In this document: positions 27,813 through 36,395 of the stretch, piece after piece
Layout: each line of letters starts with the position of its first letter
Position numbering within the stretch: position 1 is the first letter of the stretch
Assembly (NCBI RefSeq): GCF_010671925.1
Contig: NZ_JAAHIH010000001.1
Span: 124,001-188,000 of the forward strand
Source of the DNA: Moorena sp. SIOASIH
GTDB lineage: Bacteria; Cyanobacteriota; Cyanobacteriia; Cyanobacteriales; Coleofasciculaceae
Direction: 5' to 3'
DNA length: 64,000 nt
The notes under the pieces: generated by a model
Told to the model about the DNA's origin: nothing
Databases searched by the model: none
Seen by the model: only the letters and a program-made list of their open reading frames with translations
Made by a program: the position numbers and the translations under genes

Positions 27813-28505
27813 TTACTTACGAATAGCCTCCAATAAGCGAGAATAGTAAAAGCTAGTGCTAGTCATTTCTTGTCGCTGAATTGAAAACCCATTATTTTCT
27901 AAAATAGTAACAATATCTGCTTCTCGATGCTGATAGGCACGAGTGGTTTTACTTGGTCCTGGAAAAAACTCACCAATCTTTTTAAGTGCAGTTAGAAGCA
28001 ACGTTTTTGGTGCAAAGCTAATAATTAAACGAGACTCGGCCAAAGAGGCTAAGTGAGTTATCATTTCAGCCGCTTTATCCTGGGGATAATGAATCAACAC
28101 ATCTAGACAAATTACGGTGTGGTAGCTACCACCTAACCCTTCCAAATCCTTGACCATAAACGAGAGATTGTCAGTATTTCCTAAACTCTCCTTAGCCCTT
28201 ACCTGGGCTTCTTCTACCATTTTGTGAGAAATATCACTAGCAAAAACTATAGCGCTAGCTTTAGCCAGAGGAATACTCAGACTCCCAACACCACAGCCAG
28301 CATCACAAATCGACAAACCTGACAAATTCCCATCAGCCTCCAACCAAGTAATTACTTTATCCACAGTCTGCTGATGACCAATCCGGATATCTTGCTGTAC
28401 CCGGTTAACCTCGCCATCACCATAAATCCGCCGCCAGCGGTCAAACCCAGTGGCATTGAAATAATCCTTAACAATGGCCTTATCATTAACTGTATTCATA
28501 TTCAT
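27813..28505 (-). CDS. chlM: Magnesium protoporphyrin IX methyltransferase (ChlM)
   Basis: This SAM-dependent enzyme methylates the ring-C propionate of Mg-protoporphyrin IX in chlorophyll synthesis. Signatures are YFNATGFDRWRRIYGDGEVN, the SAM loop ICDAGCGVGSLSIPLAK, VICLDVLIHYPQDKAAEMI, and the C-terminal YQHREADIVTILENNGFSI. The start chosen is the ATG at 28503-28505, which has AGGAG ten bases upstream; the longest frame begins at 28592 but would overlap the divergent folC start. The product is 230 residues, the normal length. It sits head-to-head with folC across about 63 bases. Confidence 0.93.
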   Translation of the reverse strand: MNMNTVNDKAIVKDYFNATGFDRWRRIYGDGEVNRVQQDIRIGHQQTVDKVITWLEADGNLSGLSICDAGCGVGSLSIPLAKASAIVFASDISHKMVEEAQVRAKESLGNTDNLSFMVKDLEGLGGSYHTVICLDVLIHYPQDKAAEMITHLASLAESRLIISFAPKTLLLTALKKIGEFFPGPSKTTRAYQHREADIVTILENNGFSIQRQEMTSTSFYYSRLLEAIRK

Positions 28506-28568
28506 AACTAACACTCTCCTGACCTTGGTATGATTCAGGTCTTTGCGGTTCATCAAAAAAATCATCCC

Positions 28569-29861
28569 ATGGATATTGACGACCTTCTCCAATCCTTTAA
28601 ATACTTTGGTGTTCAGCTTGGCTTAGAACGCATACAGCAACTTCTATCGCGCTTAGGTAATCCCCACCAGGATTTTCCAATCATTCACGTGGCTGGAACT
28701 AATGGTAAAGGCTCAGTTTGTGCCTACCTGTCTTCTATACTCACCCAAGCTGGCTACCGAGTCGGACGTTATACTTCTCCTCACTTGGTGGATTGGACAG
28801 AACGGATTTGCCTTAACCAAGAACCGATCTCCACCCATACCCTAGGCACAATTTTGGAGCAAGTTATCGCAGCAATTCCAACAAACTGTTCCGATCCACC
28901 AACCTTATTTGAAGTGATTACTGCTGCTGCTTGGTTGTATTTTGCTCAGCAGCAGGTGGATGTGGCTGTAATAGAAGTGGGATTGGGAGGACGGCTGGAT
29001 GCAACCAATGTATGCGATCGCGTTTTGGTTAGTATTATCACATCCCTGAGTTGGGAACATTGGCAGCGCCTCGGACCGACCTTAGCTGATATTGCCAAGG
29101 AAAAGGCTGGAATCCTAAAGCCTGGCTGTCCTGCGGTAATTGGTACGCTCCCGCCTGAGGCTAGGGCAGTGGTTGAATCAAGGGTGAATCAGTTGGGGTG
29201 TCCAGTGGTGTGGGTAGACTCGGCAGTGGATTTGCCAGAGGGTAAGACCCCAAGCACCGGAAAGCATCTCAGATGGGTGGAGTATGGGGGAGTCAGCTAT
29301 AGTTTGCCGTTGTTGGGGGAAGTTCAGTTGGTTAATTCCGCGATTGCGATCGCAACGGTACAAGTTCTGCAACAGCAAGGTTGGGAGATTCCAGAAGATG
29401 CGATCGCATTGGGGATGGCGAAAACCACTTGGCTGGGACGTTTGCAGTGGACTAGCTGGGAGAATCACCATTTACTGATTGATGGAGCCCATAATCAAGC
29501 CTCTGCTCAGGTTTTGAGACAATATGTTGATACCCTAGGTAAATCGGTCAACTGGGTAATGGGTATACTCTCGACTAAAGACCATGCTGGTATTTTTAAT
29601 ACCTTGCTCAGACCAGGGGATCGATTATCTCTAGTGCCAGTACCTGACCATAGTTCAGCTGAGCTAGACTACTTGGCTACTCTCGCGCAACAAATTTGTC
29701 CAACCTTAGCCGATTGTGCTACTTATCCAGAGTTAGTGACAGGACTCCGTGCTACCTTTAACAAAGCCGAACCTGACGAGAGGATTACTGTCCTTTGTGG
29801 CTCTCTGTACCTAGTTGGTCACTTTTTGCGAACACAAGCTTTTGTTGGTGGTAATGGGTAA
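28569..29861 (+). CDS. folC: Folylpolyglutamate synthase / dihydrofolate synthase
   Basis: The product starts MDIDDLLQSFKYFGVQLGLE and carries the Mur-ligase-type P-loop HVAGTNGKGSVCAYLSS. TSPHLVDWTERICLNQEPIS (folate-binding region), VEVGLGGRLDATN with a preceding isoleucine, and LIDGAHNQASAQVLRQY (C-terminal ligase domain) follow. It adds glutamates to folates, and in many bacteria also makes dihydrofolate. Length of about 430 residues is normal. A start at 28530 would add 13 residues and overlap the chlM leader; 28569 fits the conserved N-terminus. No strong ribosome site is seen. Confidence 0.93.
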   Translation: MDIDDLLQSFKYFGVQLGLERIQQLLSRLGNPHQDFPIIHVAGTNGKGSVCAYLSSILTQAGYRVGRYTSPHLVDWTERICLNQEPISTHTLGTILEQVIAAIPTNCSDPPTLFEVITAAAWLYFAQQQVDVAVIEVGLGGRLDATNVCDRVLVSIITSLSWEHWQRLGPTLADIAKEKAGILKPGCPAVIGTLPPEARAVVESRVNQLGCPVVWVDSAVDLPEGKTPSTGKHLRWVEYGGVSYSLPLLGEVQLVNSAIAIATVQVLQQQGWEIPEDAIALGMAKTTWLGRLQWTSWENHHLLIDGAHNQASAQVLRQYVDTLGKSVNWVMGILSTKDHAGIFNTLLRPGDRLSLVPVPDHSSAELDYLATLAQQICPTLADCATYPELVTGLRATFNKAEPDERITVLCGSLYLVGHFLRTQAFVGGNG

Positions 29862-30065
29862 TGGCTAATGGCTAATGGCTACAATAATCAATTTCACGAT
29901 TAATCAAAAAATTGTCATGATTGAGAGCTAGATTGGGTACCATAAATAGCACCCTAATGTTGATTCCCATGACCCTGGGTTATACAAAAATTTATCTGAA
30001 TTCCCCATCTACCTAACTCAGATAGGGTACCTAAATCAATTGTGAAAATTTTTGAGCCCAAGTTT

Positions 30066-30124
30066 CCTACTCCCTACTCCCTACTCCCTACTCCCTACTC
30101 CCTACTCCCTACTCCCTACTCCCT
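30066..30124. repeat. CTCCCTA heptamer array abutting pilM
   Basis: About eight CTCCCTA units end in CTCCCTTTGCTAGATATGG, where ATG is the pilM start. The array therefore occupies the position of the 5' untranslated region, and the same CCCTTTGCTA tail appears at other arrays. Confidence 0.85.
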
Positions 30125-30133
30125 TTGCTAGAT

Positions 30134-31237
30134 ATGGTTAACCGTTTTAAAAATTTATTTTCCCGGCGCAAGCAAGGTGTTGGTATAGAATTAGCCCCAG
30201 AACGAATTCATATTGCTCAATTGCAGCGGCAAGGTCAGAGCCTCAAAGCTACCACCCTATATGCTCATGAGGTTCCAGAAGGGATCTGGGAAGGAGGACA
30301 AATTGTTGATTCCCCTGGTTTAGCGGAACTGATTCGAGAAGCCCTACAGGAGAGTCAAGTCAAAGTGGAGCGGGTTGCTACTGCTTTACCAATGCGGGAA
30401 GCAGTAATCCGGATTATTCCGATTCCTGCTGAGCTAGATGATAACGAGCTCCGGGATATGGTACTCAACCATGAAGCTGGCTTATATTTGCCCTATCCCC
30501 GGGAAGAAGTGGATTTGGATTATCAGAAGCTTGGCTTCTTTGTGGATGAAGATGGAATCGAAAAGGTACAAGTCCTGCTGGTGGCTACTCGTAAGGAAAT
30601 CACCGATAGCTATCTCGATACCTTTGAGCAGGTAGGGTTACAAGTAGATGTACTCGAAATTAATAGCTTTGCCCTGATTCGTACCATCCGAGAACAACTG
30701 CGTCAATTTCCTTCTCAAGAGGCAGCGGTTCTGGTAGATATTGAATTTGATAGTACTGAAATTGCCATAATTGTAGATGGTGTACCGCAGTTTTCCCGTA
30801 CTGTTCCCATTGGTACCTACCAACTTCAGAGTGCTTTATCACGGGCGATGAATTTACCAGCCTCTAGAAATACCGAACTCCTCCAGGGGATGACTATTCC
30901 CAGTACCCCAGTTGATGGCATGCGCACCGGCTCGACCGGGGTAAATCCAGGGATGGTGGCTCTGATCCAAGTCTTGGGAGAAATTGCCGATGAACTAAGG
31001 CGCTCTATCGATTTTTACCTCAATCAGATGGAAAATCTAGAAGTAGCTCAACTCTTACTAGCTGGTCCTGGGGGTGGTATCGGACAACTTGATGAATTTT
31101 TCACCCAACGGTTAAGCTTGCCCACGATTCAGGTGGATCCCGTGGCGGCTCTTTCCCTAGAAGTGGAGAAAGATATTCCGATGGTACAACGACCGAGCTT
31201 AGGAACTGTGCTTGGATTAGGATTACGAGAGGTATAG
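30134..31237 (+). CDS. pilM: Type IV pilus assembly ATPase-like protein PilM
   Basis: This 367-residue actin/FtsA-fold protein has GVGIELAPERIHIAQLQRQG (phosphate-1 region) at its N-terminus and AVLVDIEFDSTEIAIIVDGV and LLLAGPGGGIGQLDEFFTQR (further nucleotide-site motifs). PilM sits on the cytoplasmic side and binds the N-terminus of PilN in the alignment subcomplex. The ATG at 30134 is preferred; an in-frame TTG lies three codons earlier inside the heptamer tail. It heads a tight operon, with pilN four bases downstream. Confidence 0.94.
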   Translation: MVNRFKNLFSRRKQGVGIELAPERIHIAQLQRQGQSLKATTLYAHEVPEGIWEGGQIVDSPGLAELIREALQESQVKVERVATALPMREAVIRIIPIPAELDDNELRDMVLNHEAGLYLPYPREEVDLDYQKLGFFVDEDGIEKVQVLLVATRKEITDSYLDTFEQVGLQVDVLEINSFALIRTIREQLRQFPSQEAAVLVDIEFDSTEIAIIVDGVPQFSRTVPIGTYQLQSALSRAMNLPASRNTELLQGMTIPSTPVDGMRTGSTGVNPGMVALIQVLGEIADELRRSIDFYLNQMENLEVAQLLLAGPGGGIGQLDEFFTQRLSLPTIQVDPVAALSLEVEKDIPMVQRPSLGTVLGLGLREV

Positions 31238-31241
31238 CACT

Positions 31242-32042
31242 ATGTATAGTCTTGATATTAATTTTTTAAAAGACCGAAATCCTGAGGAGATCAAGTCTGT
31301 TCAGGATGGAGCCGCTAGACAAGGGATTGCCCTAGGGGAAATGACCCCTCTACTGATTGGAGCTGCAGTGGGTCTAATCCTACCTGGATTGGTGGGAGGC
31401 TTTTGGGTAGTTCTCCAACATCAAAACGCTCGGTTGAAGGAAGAAATTGCTGATGTTGACAAGAAACTGGCAGCCTTGGGAGCGCAAAAGCAACGAATTA
31501 GTCAGCTAAACAAGGAACTCAAGCTGGTCAACGACGAAACTAATGCTCTTGCCAGTGTCTTTAATCAAATTAAGCCTTGGTCAGCAATGTTACAGGACAT
31601 TCGTGAGCGCACTCCCCCCGGAGTCCAAATTAAAGACATCGAGCAACAGCAAGTCACTGACAAAAATACTTCTAAGGATGAGTCTAGCGCTAACTCACGA
31701 CCTAAAATCGAGCTGGATATTTCTGGTACAGCTCGAACCTTTGATGATGTGAATTACTTTTTGTTGACGCTACAGAATTCTTCCTTTTTCGACAAAAATG
31801 ACACTCAACTCATCAAAGCTCAGTTAGTCAATAATCCCACAAAATTGGAAATTCCTGAGAGTCAAAAAGAATTAGTAACTCAGGTAAAATATACCCTGCC
31901 CAAAGTGGTAGAATATACTATTAAAACTCAACTGAGTGATATCCCAGCTTCTGAGATCTTAAAAGAGTTAGACCGTAAAGGAGCAGTAGGATTAGTGACT
32001 CGGATTAGAAACCTTCAATCCCAAGGAGTGATTCAACAATGA
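31242..32042 (+). CDS. pilN: Type IV pilus alignment protein PilN
   Basis: This 266-residue protein has the conserved N-terminal segment YSLDINFLKDRNPEEIK, which contains the PilM-binding INxL-type motif. One transmembrane helix follows (LLIGAAVGLILPGLVGGFWV, about residues 38-57), then a coiled coil (LKEEIADVDKKLAALGAQKQ) and a ferredoxin-like periplasmic domain. Its stop overlaps the pilO start by four bases (ATGA), typical of translational coupling. Confidence 0.92.
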   Translation: MYSLDINFLKDRNPEEIKSVQDGAARQGIALGEMTPLLIGAAVGLILPGLVGGFWVVLQHQNARLKEEIADVDKKLAALGAQKQRISQLNKELKLVNDETNALASVFNQIKPWSAMLQDIRERTPPGVQIKDIEQQQVTDKNTSKDESSANSRPKIELDISGTARTFDDVNYFLLTLQNSSFFDKNDTQLIKAQLVNNPTKLEIPESQKELVTQVKYTLPKVVEYTIKTQLSDIPASEILKELDRKGAVGLVTRIRNLQSQGVIQQ

Positions 32043-32797
32043 CCTATGCTACTGATGACGAGTTTATGAGTGTTGAAGGTCAGGAGGAAGAGCCTGAGTA
32101 TCCTACTGCCTTCGGCATTACCTTTACTCCCCAAGTTTCTGGGATTACTTTTGCTATTCTTGGTCTGGCCGCTGCTGTCTATCTAGCCATGAACCTGATG
32201 TTACCGGCTTGGCAGGAGTATCAGACTTTACGAAATGATTTATCAGGCAAGCAAGATGACCTCCAAAATCCCGAAGTACTCCAGAAAAAAATAAAACAGA
32301 AAGAGGAGGAACTCAAGCAAGCAAAGCAGCAAAACCGCCGGGTTTTGAGTTTGTTTTCCACTGAAAAAAGTCTAGATACTTTATTGCTTGATCTCAATAC
32401 CTTTGTAAAGGATACTAGAGGAACTTTGCTTAAATATGAGCCAGATTCCGAGGGAATCAATATAGTGAATGATGGGTCTTTAGGAACCCTAGTTGATGGA
32501 AAATTAAAACGGAGAACCGTCAATGTAGAAATTGAGGGTAGCTTCCAACAAGTGCAGTCAATTATGCGCAGCTTTGAGCGGCTACAAGCGATGTTGTTGA
32601 TCAAAGACCTAGAAGCTCAAATCAGTGAACCGCAAACACTAGTGCTACAGCAAGGTAGATTAGTTCCTGGGCCTCAACCTAAGTTAAAAACAAGCTTAAC
32701 CCTGGAAGCTCTCATGCCTGCTAGAGATTTAGATAAGGAGGAAGAAGAAAAAGCTGAGGAAAAGGATGGTAATAAAAAATCAGGTAAGAAGAAATAA
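32039..32797 (+). CDS. pilO: Type IV pilus alignment protein PilO
   Basis: This 252-residue protein has a single transmembrane helix (FAILGLAAAVYLAMNLMLPA, about residues 38-57), a coiled coil (KIKQKEEELKQAKQQNRR) and a periplasmic domain with VNVEIEGSFQQVQSIMRSFE and LQAMLLIKDLEAQIS. The C-terminus is a highly charged Lys/Glu tail. PilO dimerises with PilN to link the inner-membrane platform with the secretin. No separate pilP gene is seen, as is usual in cyanobacteria. Confidence 0.92.
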   Translation: MTYATDDEFMSVEGQEEEPEYPTAFGITFTPQVSGITFAILGLAAAVYLAMNLMLPAWQEYQTLRNDLSGKQDDLQNPEVLQKKIKQKEEELKQAKQQNRRVLSLFSTEKSLDTLLLDLNTFVKDTRGTLLKYEPDSEGINIVNDGSLGTLVDGKLKRRTVNVEIEGSFQQVQSIMRSFERLQAMLLIKDLEAQISEPQTLVLQQGRLVPGPQPKLKTSLTLEALMPARDLDKEEEEKAEEKDGNKKSGKKK

Positions 32798-33084
32798 TCC
32801 TAAGTTCCTTTAGTCTTGCTATATTCTTGCTACCAATTTAATGATGGGGAGATGGCAAGATGGGGGAATTGATCGGTAGCCAAGTTGTTGGAAATTGAGA
32901 TAACCTGCTGTTTTATGGATCTGACAGGATTATTAGTGTTGGTTATTGTTGTTGTTGTTGTTTGTTGAGTGTTTAGTGTTTTCTCTTTAACGTCTCAACG
33001 GTCAATAGTCAATAGTCAACCTTCAACAGCCCTTAATATGAGATTATTTCTGTGATTTCAGTCAGGAGATTTGAGGAATAAAGC

Positions 33085-35532
33085 GTGAGACAGATTCAAG
33101 TATGTGGTGGAGTGTTCGCGGCTACAGCAATGGCTTTATGGGCAACACAGCCTGTAGTAGCAGCAAGCCAAGTTAGTGCCATACGGTTCAACCAGCAAGG
33201 GAGTGAACTGGAACTTAAACTTGAGACAAAAGGGGGCAATGAGCCTCCACAGATTTTTGCTGTTAACCAAGGCAATGTCTTGGTAGCTGATCTGGTTAAT
33301 ACCCAGCTGAGTTTGCCCCAAGGGACTAACTTCCGTGAAACTAACCCCCTACCCAATATCAGTGCCGTTGCGGTTAAGGAACTGGATGACAACCGGGTCA
33401 GGGTGACAATTCGAGGCACTGACAAACTGCCAATCAGTTCACTGATCCAAAGGGACGCTCAGGGAATTACCTTAGGCATTGACACCACTACTGAGAATCA
33501 GGGGATATTACCTATCCAAGACTCATCGGTGATGAAGCTGGCTCAATTTCCTAATGCTCAAGTTCCTAATACAGAAACTAATCCTGAAACGGAACAGATG
33601 GAGAAACCGGCGGAACTTTCGGAACCAGAACCAGAGCCAGAGGCTAACCCCTCAGAAACTCCTGAACCTCCAGAAATAGTCGCTCCTGAGCCAGATGTGC
33701 TGGTACCTGAGCCAGAAATTATTATTGATGGGATACCGGCAGCTCCAGCTAATGCGGTGCAACCAATTGCGCCAGCGCCCCCCTTCTTACCTAGAGCAGT
33801 CGCACCACCAGTGGGGGATATTGCTGTTTCCAATATTAATGCTGCTGCTAGCACTATAGATCTCGGAACAGCAACTCTAGTGCCTCGTTTAGTATTACGA
33901 GAAGCACCGATTCGAGAAGTATTGTCTCTGTTAGCTCGTTCGGCTGGACTCAATCTGGCCTTTGCTGAGTCAGATGAAGACTCAGGTGTAGCACAGTTCA
34001 CCATTTCTATTGATTTAGAAAACGAACCCGTCCAAGATGCTTTCAACTATATTCTCCAGCTGTCTGGTCTTCAGGCTAACCGTCGGGGAAGCACAATTTT
34101 TGTTGGGGCAAAACTCCCTCAAGCCGCTCGTAATCTCATTAGTCGTACTCTACGGCTCAATCAAGCCAGTGTCCAAGGGGCTGCTACTTTCCTAGCCACT
34201 CAGGGAGCAGAAGTGCAACAGGTAGTAATCGAGACCGAAGAAATCATCGATCCTGAAACCCAACGAGTGGTGCGACAAATCGAACGACCCCCAGAAATTC
34301 GAGCAATTACCAGTGAGCAGGAAGATGGTAGCCAAGGGGCACTGTTGCTGAAGGGATTAGCAGTATCTACCGATGACCGACTTAATTCCATATCTCTGGT
34401 GGGTGAGCCCAGGCAAATTGAAATTGCGACGTCTTTACTCAAACAGTTGGATGCTCGTCGCCGTCAAGTGGCGGTAAATGTCAAGATTATTGATGTTAAC
34501 CTAGCTGGAACTGATGCCTATAATGCCAGTTTCTCCTTTGGGATTAATGATACCTTTGTAGTCAGTGATGGCGGAGCCGCAGCTGTTAATTTCGGTAGGG
34601 TTAATCCCCCCAGTAGAGATGATGTAATTAGTGGTCAGTTTCCTAATATTGAACCATTTGATTTTCGCGCTCCAGACGGAGATGGTGATCTATTCTTTGA
34701 TAGACAAAATGCTCCCTTTGATAACCTAGTTGAGGGTTTCAGTGAAGAATCTGGTACTCGATCAGGCTTCGCACGTCCCGGCTTTGGTCGAAATAATAAT
34801 CCATTCCAGCCAGGTGTGATAGGTGTCGATCGTCAAGATGATGGAAACGAGTTTACGTTTGCCCTTCCTTCTCTATTCGAGTTCCCTGATAAGTTTTTAT
34901 TAACCTTGCAGGCTCAGATAGAGAGCAGAAACGCCAAGATTCTGACCGACCCTACTCTAGTGATCCAAGAAGGACAGGAAGCTACTGTCCGGTTGGTTCA
35001 GGAGGTACTGACTAGTGTGAGGACAGATATAGACTTAGATGGTGGTGTGGCCACTAGAACCATAACCCCCGTGATTGAAGAGGCTGGTTTAGTGCTATCG
35101 ATCAATGTTGAGAGAATTGACGACAATGGTTTTATCACCTTATCTACAGCTCCCTCGATCACATCTCCCTCGGGAACTCAAAACTTTAACAGTGATAATG
35201 CACAAAACGAAATCACCTTCCTTAGTCGCCGACAACTGAGCTCTGGTCTAGTTCGTCTGCGGGATGGTCAGACGTTAATTCTATCTGGCATTATTCAGGA
35301 CACTGACCGCACAACCGTAACGAAGGTGCCAATTTTGGGTGATATTCCCTTACTTGGTGCTCTGTTCAGAAGTACCGAGAAGGAAAATGAGCGTAGTGAA
35401 GTGATTATCCTGGTGACCCCTCAAATTCTGGATGACACAGACCGCAATGGTGGGTATGGTTACAGCTATACTCCTGGACGGGATGCCCGTCAAATGTTAA
35501 ACCGGGGAGGGTTTCAGTCTCCAGGTAACTAA
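33085..35532 (+). CDS. pilQ: Type IV pilus secretin PilQ
   Basis: This 815-residue outer-membrane secretin starts at GTG 33085, with GAGGAA shortly upstream, and has a signal peptide ending near PVVAA. In order it has an AMIN domain (about residues 30-130), a long Pro/Glu-rich linker (about 165-245), a secretin N0/STN-like region (VLSLLARSAGLNLAFAES), N1 domains and the secretin pore. The pore carries QIESRNAKILTDPTLVIQEG and VPILGDIPLLGALFRST. It forms the gated pore through which the pilus passes, serving motility and natural competence. It lies 287 bases after pilO on the same strand and may have its own promoter. Confidence 0.95.
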   Translation: MRQIQVCGGVFAATAMALWATQPVVAASQVSAIRFNQQGSELELKLETKGGNEPPQIFAVNQGNVLVADLVNTQLSLPQGTNFRETNPLPNISAVAVKELDDNRVRVTIRGTDKLPISSLIQRDAQGITLGIDTTTENQGILPIQDSSVMKLAQFPNAQVPNTETNPETEQMEKPAELSEPEPEPEANPSETPEPPEIVAPEPDVLVPEPEIIIDGIPAAPANAVQPIAPAPPFLPRAVAPPVGDIAVSNINAAASTIDLGTATLVPRLVLREAPIREVLSLLARSAGLNLAFAESDEDSGVAQFTISIDLENEPVQDAFNYILQLSGLQANRRGSTIFVGAKLPQAARNLISRTLRLNQASVQGAATFLATQGAEVQQVVIETEEIIDPETQRVVRQIERPPEIRAITSEQEDGSQGALLLKGLAVSTDDRLNSISLVGEPRQIEIATSLLKQLDARRRQVAVNVKIIDVNLAGTDAYNASFSFGINDTFVVSDGGAAAVNFGRVNPPSRDDVISGQFPNIEPFDFRAPDGDGDLFFDRQNAPFDNLVEGFSEESGTRSGFARPGFGRNNNPFQPGVIGVDRQDDGNEFTFALPSLFEFPDKFLLTLQAQIESRNAKILTDPTLVIQEGQEATVRLVQEVLTSVRTDIDLDGGVATRTITPVIEEAGLVLSINVERIDDNGFITLSTAPSITSPSGTQNFNSDNAQNEITFLSRRQLSSGLVRLRDGQTLILSGIIQDTDRTTVTKVPILGDIPLLGALFRSTEKENERSEVIILVTPQILDDTDRNGGYGYSYTPGRDARQMLNRGGFQSPGN

Positions 35533-35604
35533 GGTCAACGAATGGTAAACGTCCCTTAACCTTTATCCCCCCCCAAGCTCGAGGGGAAGTAACTTATGAA
35601 TTTG

Positions 35605-35637
35605 ACTGCTCCCGCCTAATTGAGTGGTGGGAGTAGT
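35605..35637 (+). terminator. Hairpin downstream of pilQ
   Basis: ACTGCTCCCGCC pairs with GGTGGGAGTAGT (two G-U pairs), followed by TACGTTTTGAG. It is located 73 bases after the pilQ stop and is a plausible terminator, though the T tract is short. The rest of 35638-36020 is AT-rich and shows no gene. Confidence 0.45.
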
Positions 35638-36020
35638 TACGTTTTGAGACTTTTAGGTGTTTAGTTGTTTTTGGTTGACAATTTTATTGACTTAATTTTA
35701 TTTATTTGGTTTAAGTGAATTTTTATAAGCTTAATATTATAACATATTTTAATGGTTATTGTCAATATCTAAAAAAGGCTCTCACCTTTGCTATCCCATA
35801 GCAGGCTCACCAAGCACCGGTAGAGCAGGGTGCTTAAGGTCAAATAATTGATTATATATAATTAACAATGAATGATCATAAAAAATGCTGATTGTCTACT
35901 CCCTAAGGAATAGATTTAGGGGGGCAATCTGGGGCAAAATTCTGAAATCTATATAAATTAGAGCATTCAACGATCCATATCGGCATTGCAAACATTAGAA
36001 TAATGCAGTGAAACCTTGAA

Positions 36021-36047
36021 GCTGCGAGTGTTGCAGCGATTTTTTTG
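36021..36047 (+). terminator. Hairpin with T tract in the leader of the HU gene
   Basis: GCTGC and GCAGC form a 5-bp stem around GAGTGTT, followed by GA and seven T residues. It lies 44 bases before the HU ATG, so it could be an attenuator for HU or a terminator of upstream transcription. Confidence 0.5.
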
Positions 36048-36090
36048 TTGAAAACCCTGGTTGGATGATCTGAAAAACAAGGAGATTTGA

Positions 36091-36375
36091 ATGAATAAGG
36101 GTGAATTAGTTGATAAAGTGGCGGAAAGAGCTACTGTAACCAAAAAACAAGCCGATGCAGTACTAACTGCTACCATAGAAACGATTATGGAAGCAGTGTC
36201 TGAGGGTGATAAAGTCACCTTAGTGGGCTTTGGTTCCTTTGAATCCCGGGAGCGTAAGGCTCGTGAGGGCCGCAATCCCAAAACCGGTGAAAAGATGGAA
36301 ATTCCGGCAACTAAGGTTCCAGCCTTTTCTGCTGGTAAGGTTTTTAAAGAGAGAGTTGCACCACCGAAGGAGTAA
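36091..36375 (+). CDS. hup: HU-family nucleoid DNA-binding protein
   Basis: This 94-residue protein has the full HU fold: MNKGELVDKVAERATVTKKQ, then VTLVGFGSFESRERKAREGR with NPKTGEKMEIPATKVPAFSAGK, where the beta arm carries the intercalating proline (NPKTG...IPA). It bends and compacts DNA as a dimer. GGAGATTTGA directly precedes the ATG. The following CobD-like gene begins 20 bases after its stop and may be co-transcribed. Confidence 0.95.
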   Translation: MNKGELVDKVAERATVTKKQADAVLTATIETIMEAVSEGDKVTLVGFGSFESRERKAREGRNPKTGEKMEIPATKVPAFSAGKVFKERVAPPKE

Positions 36376-36395
36376 TCGCTGATTCACTCAGAAAC

